Shown here: positions 11,745 to 22,440 of the stretch, piece after piece | Layout of the letters: each line of letters starts with the position of its first letter | Position numbering within the stretch: the first letter of the stretch is position 1 | From: Melieria omissa | Taxonomy: Eukaryota > Arthropoda > Insecta > Diptera > Ulidiidae | Direction: 5' to 3' | Assembly: GCA_963971225.1 (NCBI GenBank) | Contig: OZ020269.1 | Coordinates: forward strand, 8,748,201-8,812,200 | DNA length: 64,000 bases | The notes under the pieces: generated by a model | Databases searched by the model: none | Told to the model about the DNA's origin: nothing | Seen by the model: the letters and a program-made list of their open reading frames with translations, nothing else | Translations under genes and position numbers: made by a program

Positions 11745-13191
11745 TCTCAGTAGATCCTTTCAACTTTCTCACCATTTGACAAATCGGTTCAATGGATGTT
11801 ACTATGTTATGAAAAAATCTATAAAAATCCACTAGCGATCCAGAAAAACCACCAAAAGAGCATTAAATTTTCCTAAATTAAATTAAAAAAAAATATTAAA
11901 AAAAAATTTTTCTGCTAAAAGAGTAAAAAAATGTCTCAAAAATCCTAACACCCAAAAAAATCAGGACCAGAAGATTGAAATCTTCTAAGCTTTCTTATTG
12001 TTTGCTATATCGGTTCAATTGGATTTACCACGTTTACCAAAAATATCCCAAAAATCAACTGAAGACCCAAAAACCATGAACAGAAAATTTAAATCTTCCA
12101 AACTTTCTTATTATTTGCGTTTACGGTTTACGTAGAAACCTACGATATTTAGAAACCTTCTTTATCTCAAAAATCTCAAAAATCCACTAAAGACCCAAGA
12201 ACCATGAGCAGAAAATCGAAATCTTCTAAACTTTCTTATTGTTTGCTATATCTGTTCAATTGGATTTACTGAGTTTTGAAAAAATTTCTCAAAAGTCCAC
12301 TTAGAACCTAAAAAACCAGAAAAAGAAAATTAAAATCTTCTAAACTTTCTTATTGTTTGCTATATCTGTTCAATTGGACTTACTGCGTTAGCCAAAAATG
12401 TCACAAAAATCCACTAAAGACACAAAAAACCATGAACAGAAAATCGAAATCTTCTAAACTTTCTTATTGTTTGCTATATCTGTTCAATTGGATTTACTGT
12501 GTTTTCAAAAAATTTCTCAAAAGTCCACTTAGAACCTAAAAAACCAGAAAAAGAAAATTAAAATCTTCTAAACTTGCCTATTGTTTGCGATATCTGTTCA
12601 ATTGGATTTACTGCGTTAGCCAAAAATGTCGCAAAAATCCACTAAAGACACAAAAAACCATGAACAGAAAATCGAAATCTTCTAAACTTTCTTATTGCTT
12701 GCTATTTCAGTTCAATTGGATTCACTGCGTTAACCAAATATATCTCAAAAATCCACTAAAGACCCAAAAACCATGAACAGAAAATCGAAATCTTCTAAAC
12801 TTTCTTATTGTTTGCTATTTCAGTTCAATTGTATTCACTGCGTTAACCAAATATGATTCAAAACCGAAAATATAATCTCCTAACTTTGTTATTATTCGCG
12901 TTAACGGTTCAATTGGATTTACTTCGTTTGCCAAAAAATTCTTAAAAATCCAGTAAAGACTTCAAAAACCAACAGCAGAAAATAAAAATGTCCTAAAATT
13001 TCTTATTGTTTGCTATATCGGTTGAATTAATGTTACAAAGATAATAAAAAAATGTTCAAAAAATTCACTAAAAACCAAAAAAGCTCTAAAAGAAGACTAC
13101 AATCTCTTCACTAACTACTAAACATATCTTTCTGGTAAGAGGCCGAGATTCCCCTAAATATTTGAGGAAATCTTCTAATCTGCCAACACTG
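11745..13191. repeat. 114-bp tandem array ending in a hAT-like terminus
   Basis: Units of about 114 bp repeat the boxes AAAATCCACTAAAGAC, AACCATGAACAGAAAATCG, CTTCTAAACTTTCTTATTG and GTTCAATTGGATTTACTG. Two unit variants alternate between about 12240 and 12700, giving a 228-bp register (AGAACCTAAAA recurs at 12303 and 12531). The right edge reads GAGGAAATCTTCTAATCTG then CCAACACTG, nearly identical to the right end of the hAT-like element at 21078-21105. Frames of about 60 residues across the array are by-products of the period. Confidence 0.85.
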
Positions 13192-16100
13192 GGGCACAGA
13201 CCACTGTCTGAATGACAACTTTTCACTGTGTTTGGTTCACAGTTCCGCTAAGAGACCAAAATGTCTCGGAAGAGATGTTGAAATACTGGGTTTTGGAGAG
13301 CGTTACGATTACAAGTTGTCCGGAGAAATCAAGTGGAAAACCATGTGAAGAGAGATACAATTCTACTCAGGCAGATCTCTTTGATCTCCTGCCGATTTTT
13401 TAACAGAAAATGCTTTGGAGAATCCTCATCATAAGACTCGAATTGATTCGCTCTACCACAGCTTTGTCTCTGAATTAACTCGTCAATAATCTGGAAGCGA
13501 ATATGAGCAACTCCACCCCTCTTTCTCACAAGCTGGAATGTGGAAAAACAAGAAATATTCTGGAAGCAAATATAAGCAACTCAATCCCAAATTTATCCAA
13601 ATCTTTTTCACTGGAACACTTCTTAAAAGTCTGACTGTCCCTCGTAAAATGTGGTTACTTTCTCAAAAGCTGTACACCCAAAATGTACAAAGAGAGTAAA
13701 GGATTTGGTACGAAAGTACCTCCACCTGACAACGTTCCACATGAAAACTCGGTCTTACGAAAACCCCCATTTCTCTCTAATGCCAATTTCACATATTCCG
13801 AATCACAACCATTCCTGCTCATTGCATCCTTCAGTAGACATTTTATTCCCTTTATTACTGCTTTATGGCCAAACAATCTGCTGCTCGGTGACTGACTGAC
13901 TGACCAGCGACCGCAAATGGCTCGTCGCGCCATAAACCGCTTTGTTAACATTTCTTTTATTTCGTGCAGTCTTCTTCTTCTTCATATTTATTTCATTTCA
14001 TTTGTGTTTATTTGTGCTTTCCTCGCATCTCGTCTTGTTTCGTTTCGCATTTGGCATTTGGTGCGCAACGCTGCAATTATGGCGAATTTGTTATGCGCAG
14101 ACACGCGCGAACCGGGTTCTTCTGGCCATTGCCGCGACAACGACTGTCCTCACAGCGCATTTTCACTGTCTGGCCGACCGACTGACTGGCTGCCGGCACA
14201 TTGTTATTGCGTTCGTGGTCGCAAATTTGGTGTGTGCGGCTGCGTGCGTTTGACATTTCGGTGCGGTGCGCTACGCTGCGTTCAGATAAAAATCTTTATG
14301 CAATCGTTAAAATGAAATTTTCGCAAAATGCGCTCTGCGCAGCGCTAATAAAGTACTAAATTGCGCCTTTATTATGCAAATATGAGATTCAAATTGAATC
14401 GTAAATTAAATAATGTGCACTGCTCGACCTAATTTACTGCATGTGTCGAGTGTTCTCTATAATTGGAGCACGTAGCCATTAAATGTTTTATAGGAACATT
14501 TTCATACATTAATGCATATTTCATTTCTGACTGAACTCTTAAGAGATTCATCCAACTCGATCACCGCAAAAAGTTTGATGCAGAAGTTGCGCTTTCACAA
14601 CCAGCTCCTTCTCGTTTTCCATCGTTTAGCGTTCAAAAATTAAACACTACGCACTCACTAATCAGAAAGTTTGCACATGCAGTGCACATTTCAATTTCCA
14701 TTTCGATTTCAATTTGTGTATTTCGACTTCGGCAAACAATTTCAATTTGCGCCCAAAAACAAACCCCAACCAAAGCGACGCCGAAAAACCAGCGAAACTT
14801 TGTAAGACGCTCTAATAAATTTCGATATCATTCAATTTGCCAAAAGATTGCACGTCTTCGACCCCTTCCCCGAGCAACTCGGGCGCATGTTTGGTGCGCG
14901 CTGCAACCGACGCGTCGTCGTGCGCCTCGGTGCGCTGCATAATCGACATTCGGCTCGTATCGACTTTGGCGTAACTGCCTCAAAGTGGATTACCACGTAA
15001 ATTGCTTTTCCATATAGAAAGGATTTGGGGCTGCGGTGGCTGGTGTAAAGCCACTGGCGGGGCGCTGCCGAAGATTTGAGCGCATAAAGGATATTGCAAG
15101 GATATGCGCCGGAAGCGAGCGTTGAAGCAGCAGCAGCACAAGTTAATAATGACGTTGATAGCGACAGAGTGCGCCGACGATGGCAATGAAGTTGAACAGG
15201 CGTTGCAGCGAGCGCTTGTCGTAGCGAAGTGGTGCAGTTCCGGCAGGTCCTGGCTGCGGTGAGAGCGTGAAGTGTGCACATATGGCGGCGAATGTTTTCA
15301 AGTTTCAGCTGGCATGTCGAAAGCGAGTTTGGCAGTTGGCGTTAGAGGCGTTTAGGGCGTCCAGCATATGGGCTTGTTGCGTAGCAAAGCAAATGGCCGG
15401 CAAGGATCTTAAAGTTGACAGCTGCTGGCAAGCAGAAAATCTTACCGCTCCACACTATTTGCATGTTTTTCTTAGTATTTTTGTCGATGTTAAATATGCA
15501 CAAAGCACATTTGTGGCTGATTTTGCTGTTAGTTTTATACAAACACAAAACGAGTCAGCCGAAATTGCTGTGGCACAAATTGAATTAAGCGCCACAAAGC
15601 GATTTAAAGCCACAAAATTGCAGACATACCAAAAATAAATAAACCAACACAACTGACACGCATGTGAAAAGCACAGCCGAGAAGCTGAGCGCAGCAAGAA
15701 ATGAAAGGAATTGCGCCCTTGGGCCCGGATTGTGCGCGCAGGTCGCCTGGGAGTTTGTGCAACTATTTGTGGCAAAAGCCACAAAAAGGCAGTAAACCAA
15801 ACTTCAAAGGGAATTTTTAAAAATTACTTCAGCAAAACGAAACAACGACAACAAAACGAGAAGCAAGAAACGAGAAGAAAAGGGAAAACAAGTATGAAAG
15901 CAAGTGCTGAGGGAGCGCAGCCGAAGAAGCAGAACACGCAGCAAATTAGACTAAATTGAAAATGGAAATTTGCTAAATTGAAAAAGGAACTGAAAGTACA
16001 GCACTGGGCGGCGGCTTAAGCAGAGACCGAGGGGCGAGGCCGAGCGAAATTCGATTTTGGCGAAAGTAGAAAACTTAACGCAAATAACGTTTCTAGAAAA

Positions 16101-16777
16101 CCGCAAAAACGTGGCCAGCAGCTGGCGAGCTGAAAGGCTGTGAGTAGGAAGTTGGTGGGGTCAGGTTGCGTTCGGGCATTGGACAATTTACGAGCATGTC
16201 AGCTGGCGAAGATTACCGCCAAATCGAAGCGACAGCGTGCAGCAGGCAATGTGCTTGCGCGCTCAAGCGAAATCGAACGCGCAGCCGTAGACGAGGGGGG
16301 GCCTTGAACTGAAGGGGTCTATGGGTTAGATTCTTGATGGCGACAATATGTTGGAACTGCAGCAGGGAATGGCATTTTTTTATGGTGTGATTGTTGTTTT
16401 TTCATATGGTTCATGCAATGCTGGGTCGGACAAAGGTGCTCGCAAACTCAACTAAATGGTTTTAGAAGAAAATGCAGTCATCCTGACACTGATGTATGTT
16501 CTTTGAGAGAACAGTTGAGTAACTTGAAGTATAAATAGTAAAAACGGAGAAAAATAATGAAAATTTTTTTTTAATGTCAGGAACTTGGATCCCTCAAATT
16601 ATAACACAGAGACTTAATTGAGAGTCAAATTAGCGCTGAAGAACTAAGTCCAATCGGGTGCATGCTGACAGTGACCTTTTAACTGGCTTTTGAATGTGTC
16701 CCATAATTCAATGAATGCGCTCGAATTAATGTGGGTAAGACGGCATGACCCTGGTTCGTACAGCGCGATTGTGCAAT
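13192..16777. other. Noncoding host-like stretch
   Basis: No gene recognised. A small direct duplication with ~68-bp spacing (CTGGAAGCGAATATGAGCAA near 13491 and a close copy near 13559) lies in an AT-rich part. From about 13900 to 16300 the DNA is GC-richer with TTG/CAA words and several medium frames on both strands (for example 14832-15281 minus and 15267-15638 plus), none with a recognisable domain. 16300-16777 is AT-rich and unassigned. Confidence 0.45.
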
Positions 16778-16783
16778 GGTCTT

Positions 16784-17110
16784 ACTTACTTACTTAACTG
16801 GCCATAACAACCTGTTACCGGGTTACGGCCCGCCGCAAAACTTCTCTCCAGGCGCCTCTGTTTTGCGCGCGCCTTCTCCAGTTGGTCACACCAAGAGATA
16901 CCAGGGCCTCTTACACTTGGTCCTTCCACCGGAGACACGGCCTCCCTCTTCGCCGTCGACCTCCAACCATCGCATCGATCACCTTTTTCGCCGGAGCTTC
17001 GTCGTCCATGCGACAGCTCATACAGCTCGTTATTGGTTCGTATGCGATAGTCGTCACCAACACGAACAGGGCCGAAGATTTTGCGAAGTACCTTCCTCTC
17101 GAACACTAAG
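16784..17110 (-). mobile_element. RTE-like non-LTR retrotransposon, 5'-truncated copy 2
   Basis: Read on the minus strand this is the 3' end of the same family as 56524-57472: FERKVLRKIFGPVRVGDDYR, then a shifted continuation, a short 3' UTR and a TTAAGTAAGTAAG tail. The copy has lost about 65 bp after the ELYEL codons (junction near 17013), with CTG on both sides of the deleted part, and this shifts the frame. GGTCTT at 16778-16783 and 17111-17116 is a candidate 6-bp target duplication. Confidence 0.85.
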
Positions 17111-17116
17111 GGTCTT

Positions 17117-17571
17117 CTTTCAGATAATTACCCCAGCACTTATGATCTTGATGGGTTCAAAGCAAGAGTACATAAATTCTTCACCCAATATCCTTTCTCC
17201 CAACCTATATAGCCTTCCTGAACCAGCGCAATGCCTTGCATTTATAGGGCATCTTCTGCGCGGTGGCTCTTTTAATAAAAAAAATGACATTAGGTTAAAA
17301 GCGGTCAGATGGTCTCATTAAGAAGGGATCATAACACGACTTTTGAAGACCAGAGCCAAAAATTGGACTAAGCAGTTTTAGGTTTGAGCCTCTGGTTGAC
17401 AGTTAGGTGAACTTAATTCACCATCATTGGGTGGAATGGGACTCACAGTTAGTCATTAGACTGTGTAGAGCAGCCTTAAAAGTGCCAATGGGCGAAGCTA
17501 AAGAGTTCTTAGTTTAGTTTTGAGAACTTTTGCCCAAGTCCAAGTGCCAAGTCCCCGAAGTGGTGGCTTTA
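17117..17571. other. Unassigned stretch between two retrotransposon relics
   Basis: A plus-strand frame near 17124-17210 reads YPSTYDLDGFKARVHKFF before a stop, which resembles the tail of some non-LTR ORF2 proteins but is too short to assign. The rest shows no recognisable coding or repeat structure. Confidence 0.3.
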
Positions 17572-18370
17572 GGTAGGTAGGAAGGTATGTAGGTGTGGCT
17601 GCTCCAAGAGGAGCACACTTAGGCCAGGCGGCCCATTGTGAGACCACTTGAGGTCGAGCATCAGATCACTTACTCGTTAAACCAGTTGGAGCTTCTAACG
17701 AAGCTTAGTAGACGGCATATGGTCTTATCAGCCAGATCTTCTAGACTTCCGAACAATAAGTTGCCTAAATCGGTCAGCCTTCTTCTGGATAAAATAGGAC
17801 AGTTATATAGTAAGTGAGGTATATTTTCTCCCTCCTCCTCGTCCAAACAGCTACGACAGAAGTCGTTCAAAAACAGCCCCATCCTTTTTGCGTGCGCGCC
17901 GATTAGGCAGTGACCCGTAAGGACACCGATCATGGTTCTGATCTGGGCTCTGTTGAGTGAGAGGAGTTCTTTAGAACGTCGATGATTTAAGGTTGACCAA
18001 ATTTGGCGCACAAGGAGGTTTGTGTTGTCTTAGATTTGTGCCCAGAATAGAGCTCGCATGGGTACGAAGCTTGCATGTTCAAAGAGGGACTTCGAGCGTG
18101 GTCAACTCTTGGCCTAACTGCTCAGTAGTACCATGTTTCGCGAGCTCGTCCGCCCTACAGTTCCCTGGAATATCCCTATAACCTGGAACCCAGCATAGGC
18201 GAATTTAAAGCAGCTTGGCAGTCTCGTTGAGAGATTTGCTGCGGCTAAGACCAGTCTTTGATGTTATTTTGACCGCATTCAGAGCTTTAACAGCTGATTG
18301 GCTGTCCGAAAGTATAAGGATACCAGTTGCCGATATCCTGTGGTGGCTATAAGTCGGTGAAAATCTGACA
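17572..18370 (-). pseudogene. I-like non-LTR retrotransposon relic: RNase H domain and zinc-knuckle tail
   Basis: Read from 18370 downwards the frame gives ILSDSQSAVKAL and then WVPGYRDIPGNCRADELA, both RNase H signatures carrying catalytic aspartates. After two stops come MIGVLTGHCLIGAHAKRMG, FCRSCLDEEEGENIPHLL and CPILSRRRL, the zinc-knuckle tail, ending in LLSFVRSSNWF and a stop near 17672. The 3' UTR holds CACAATGGGCC followed by TGGCCT, shared with the relic at 22116-22440, and the element finishes in CCTA-type repeats near 17572-17594. RNase H downstream of RT points to the I/Loa/R1 group. Stops show it is dead. Confidence 0.85.
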
Positions 18371-20548
18371 GTTCAGTGTACACATATCTATGAAGATTTT
18401 CCACCCTCTTCAAATGCAAACAACTGAACTTCATAATACATCTCAATGAATAGCTTTAGGCCATCAATGCCATATTGTTTTTGCTTCTAACCATATCAAA
18501 CCCTAATTCAGTTATAGTGTCCTTACTTTGTAAGTAAATAACATGAAACTTTTAAATCTTAAGCTGACAGCATTTGCCCCTCTAAATTCTGCCTTTTCGT
18601 TGGGCTGCCACTGTGATCAAACATACACACACACAAACAAAATGACGTGTTTCCCCGAGCAGGGGGCAATCCCAAATTTTTTATTTTTTTCGCCACTGGC
18701 ATTTTCACTCAGCCCCAGCCAGACGAAAATCGTCCCTTACCTGCGCAGCCAAACACCTTTCCGTGCCGCATCGTGGCGCGTAAACAAACGAAACATGGAA
18801 ACGCCTGTCGCACTGTCTCGTGCACACGGCAATTCATACCACCCGCACTGCCCTTCGCTCCCGCTGGACATGTTAACTTTTAAGTGAAGCGAAACCCTGG
18901 CTGCCATGGCCACTGGGGTCACTTGCATCCAGCTAGTCGTCGCTTGCCTTAAATTTTATCTATTTTTTTTCTCTCAACTTGGCGCATTTTTGCCCAGTTT
19001 TCTTTGCTACAGACGTTCGTGTTTTTGTGGCTCTCTGGTGTTGTTTTTGTTGTTGTTGTGCGCACGCATTTCCAGCTGATGTAAGGTGCGAGCCGAAAAA
19101 CACCTTTGGGGAAATTGCTTTTAGCCGAGACCCATTTGTGTTAAGCCCATTCCGACGTCACCCACTCAACGGCCCGGCCACTGTCATCGTCACCGTCGCC
19201 GCCACCCGCGCGCCTTTGGGACGCTCTGAGTGTTTTGAATTCGCCAAAGAAAAAAAAGGCGAGCAAATATTTTTCTCCGTCGGCACAAGTGCGACGTCGA
19301 AGTACAGCAAAGAAATGTAATTGGATTAGTGTCACTGGGACTGTGTATGTGTGCGAGTGTGTGCGTCTGTGCGATGGGGCGTTCTCTGCGTTTTTAGGCT
19401 GCCCCGAAACTTGGTCTGTTGCTCTGCCAGCGCGTGTGTTGTTGCGCATTGTGTGAGCATGTCGCATGTGACTGGGGTTAGGGTCGGCTGGTTAGATGCT
19501 CGGTTGACTTGGCCTCTCGCCGCTTAGCTGTGGAATCCTGCCATGCGAATGTGTGTGTGTGTCTATGCTTGTGTTCGGCTGGGTGCCATTGCAATTTTAA
19601 GCCCATAGGCCGTTGTATATTTTGACAGCTTCTTCTCGACATCCGCCTTCTCGCACTCCAATCGCATTTCCGCACACTTCAACCACCTATGTGCCGTGTG
19701 CCATGTCAAATTTAGCATTGTTGTTGTTGCTTTTGGTATTTTTCCAATTTTCTGTGTTAAATCGGCATAAATCTGGGCGAGTTTTTAGCACTCCCCGCAT
19801 GCCGTACCGCAATTTCCTTAAAGCGCTTCGGCTGTTTTGGAAAATGATATTTTTGTAATCAGATAAGTGGGAAAATTTTTTAATGAAAATGGGATTACTC
19901 CGGCGGGTTTAGTGTGGAATTGGTGTGTGATTTCTAGGCAGCCGGTGCAATGTGTGTTTTCCCTCTTTTTCGTCTGTTCTATCGGCTTTGTGGATTTGGT
20001 GGAAAGTTTTCGGCTTATGGCGCCAAGCGACTGAGTGTTGCTTTCATTTAATTTGTTAAGTTGAAATGAGATGAAATTGTTGCCGTATTGTGAGAATATT
20101 GATTGAAACATATGGTTAATTCATTGAGTCAGCGGTGCAGTAAGGGATCAGCGAAACTAAATGGAAGTCATAATGACAGGAATTTCAACAATAGTGTCCA
20201 GATTTTGGTGATACTGACGTCATCTGGTGAAACAAGTGAGAGTTCACTGCTTTTGTTGCACAGTGAGTTTCTGTCGAGGATAAATGAGGACAAGAAAAAG
20301 GAAATTGTGTGGCATAGTCAGTAATGATGCTAGATTGGAGATATTGCCCAATAGGGTTTGTATCAATAGGCATTTCAGTAGAAAAGATGTGACCCAAATA
20401 TCCCAAGGAAAGGGAACTAATTCACTTAGTTGAACTTACTAACTAATGTTCCTTACTTACTAACTGATCTCACTAACTTACAACTATTCAACACAACCTC
20501 GTTTGTGGCAGTTTAATTCAGTAACTTAATTAACTTGGTAGCTTATAC
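18371..20548. other. Noncoding host-like stretch
   Basis: No gene recognised. About 18590-19850 is GC-richer with many short overlapping frames on both strands (for example 18543-18887 plus and 19141-19467 minus) and no conserved motif. 20400-20548 is AT-rich and repetitive in ACTTACTAACT-like words. Confidence 0.5.
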
Positions 20549-20556
20549 TGTCACGT

Positions 20557-21105
20557 CAGTGTTGCCAGATACCTAAAAGACTTTCTCCTAAATCTAAAAA
20601 AAATACTAACATTTCCTCCCAAAAGTTAAAAAATCTCCTAATTTTTTTTTATAATTTGCGTAATTTTAAAGGAATTAAACTTCTCATAAAAAAAATAAAA
20701 ATATATACATAACATTTTTTTATTGTAGCCTTTTTAATAATTTTCAGCTTAACAACAAAAACTTAACATATAACAAATGAACCAAACAAAAAGTGGAATT
20801 TTTGGCGGGATTTCATTGTGACACCAATAAGTGAGAACGAGATAGAACGAGCTTAACAATTTTTAACACAATATGGTGTTTTGACCATTAAAATAAATGC
20901 CAAAATATGTTTTTTTTTTGCTAGTGTTCCTAATACATCATACATAGTTATCCAAAAATCTTCAAAAAATCTACTAAGGATCCGAAAAATCCCCTAACAT
21001 AAAATATAAATCTCCTAAACTTTCTCCCAGACATTTCTTTTTCCTAAAAATTAACCAGAAAAGCCTCCTAAATCAAGGAGGAAATCTTCTGATCTGGCAA
21101 CACTG
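20557..21105. mobile_element. hAT-like non-autonomous element (549 bp)
   Basis: The ends CAGTGTTGCCAGAT and ATCTGGCAACACTG (one mismatch internally) form the inverted repeat, and the flanks TGTCACGT (20549-20556) and TGTCACGT (21106-21113) are a perfect 8-bp duplication. There is no transposase frame; the interior is very AT-rich and rich in CTCCTAAA words. Its right half (about 20950-21105) aligns with units and with the right edge of the tandem array at 11745-13191. Confidence 0.88.
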
Positions 21106-21284
21106 TGTCACGTCATCATATTTTATGAAACAAAACTGTCCATAAGGAATTTAAGCTCTTTTATGACCTTCTGGTCCATCAGGTTATCATATTTTATGAA
21201 ACAAAAACAACTCTCCATAAGGAATTTAAGCTCTTGTAAGACCTACAAATCATAACAGATCAACACAAATGTCCTGAGGATTTT

Positions 21285-21945
21285 TCTTCAGAACATTTAT
21301 TCTATCCGTGTTCGCTTATAGCGCTAAAGCTACGAAACTGTCGCCAATTGATGTTGCGGTCCTTGTGCGGTAAACTACTTGAGAAAAGTACTTCGTAAAA
21401 ACGTTGATCCTATTTATATCGGTGACGTCTGTCAAATACGTTTGAACTGCGAATTGTATGAGTTATTGAATAACATGGACAGTGGCGCACACAGGATTTT
21501 ATTTTTGGGGGGTTTTGCATGCAACAATTGAGCCAAATACCATTCTAAATCTTTTTTTTTACATCACCAATTTTTGGGTTTGGGGAAGGTTAAAAAACTC
21601 TCCTGCGTGCGCCACTGGACACGGACATAGCTCAGCGGGTTACCATTGAACATCTATGCTGGCTTGGACCTGCTATCCGGGCAGATATTGAAGTTCGGCT
21701 GAAAAAGACGTTTGATCTAATAGTTGAAGGTCGGCAGCTAAGAGTAAAGACGCGTCTTTATGAGAAGAATCAGGTAGAGGGCGCTCTTTCTAACTACCTT
21801 TACATTGAACAGTTAGAAGAGGTGCGAGTGAAGCTAATGGGTCTGAAGGGAAATTTTACGGCAGGACCAACTCGGCAGCGCGTTGATGGGGTCAGTTACT
21901 GAGGGCTGCAACTAAGTTTTTAGGGGTTTTCTGTAAGTAAAGAAC
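21285..21945 (+). pseudogene. Diverged RTE-like retrotransposon relic split by a MITE
   Basis: The order of motifs matches the C-terminal part of the copy at 56524-57472 at low identity: RTFILSVFAYSAKA (compare RTLILPVLLYGAEA), RKVLRKNVDPIYIGDVCQIR, CELYELLNNMD, then after the MITE DIAQRVTIEHLCWLG and KKTFDLIVEGRQLR, with a stop at 21900-21902 and a GTAAGTAAAG tail near 21932. There is a frameshift near 21370. The 93 codons between the MITE and the stop contain no stop, which is unusual for something this diverged. It could be an old copy or a member of a different RTE-like family. Confidence 0.75.
21480..21617. mobile_element. hAT-type MITE, family A, copy 2 (138 bp)
   Basis: The ends CAGTGGCGCACACAGGA and TCCTGCGTGCGCCACTG form a 17-bp inverted repeat with one mismatch. 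The flanks AACATGGA (21472-21479) and GACACGGA (21618-21625) match at six of eight positions. Taking out the element and one flank rejoins the surrounding retrotransposon frame as ELYELLNNMDIAQR, independent support for the borders. Same length as the copy at 4312-4449. Confidence 0.85.
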
Positions 21946-22115
21946 TTTAAGCAGAGAAATTGGTACAATGTATTTTACACAAGATAATCCTATCGTTAGC
22001 TATTTATGTATTTCCTTCATCTTTCAAACAGTAAAAGGATTCCGCGTTAAAATCCTCCCTATCTTTTCGATCGATCCAAGAAACAACACAGTTTTTATTT
22101 TCTTCTCAAATGGTG

Positions 22116-22440
22116 CCTCTCCTCCAGTGATGTCTGCGGAAGCTGTGGAGATGAAGAAGAATTGGAAACGATCCAACACTACCTGTGCCACTCCGCCGTC
22201 TCCGTACCCTGGGGTCAAGGTTCCTAGCAGACTTGGCTTGCGCGGCAAGAGTTGAAATTTCGGATCTACTCTCCTTCATCAAGAGGTCGAACTGGTTTGC
22301 CTCGGACTGAGAGCCATTGGTTAGCCCCAGAACTTTTCAAAAAGGGATTCACAATGGGCCATTTTGGCCTCCGAGTGGAAGTGCGCCCTCTGGGACGCAT
22401 TCCCTTTCCTACCCTACCTACCCTAACCTTGTTCTTTCTT
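22116..22440 (+). pseudogene. I-like non-LTR retrotransposon 3' end
   Basis: The frame at 22135 reads CGSCGDEEELETIQHYLC, a zinc knuckle of the non-LTR RNase H tail. A frameshift separates it from DLLSFIKRSNWFASD and a stop at 22308-22310; this ending is close to LLSFVRSSNWF at 17672. The 3' UTR contains CACAATGGGCC, four bases, then TGGCCT, as in the 17572-18370 relic, and ends in CCTACC-type repeats near 22411-22430. Only the 3' end is present, consistent with 5' truncation. Confidence 0.8.

Noticed and set aside
12357..12776. Two ~60-residue similar frames (LFNWIYCV-type) as a repeated peptide gene
   Set aside because: They are produced by the 114-bp/228-bp tandem repeat, whose period is a multiple of three.
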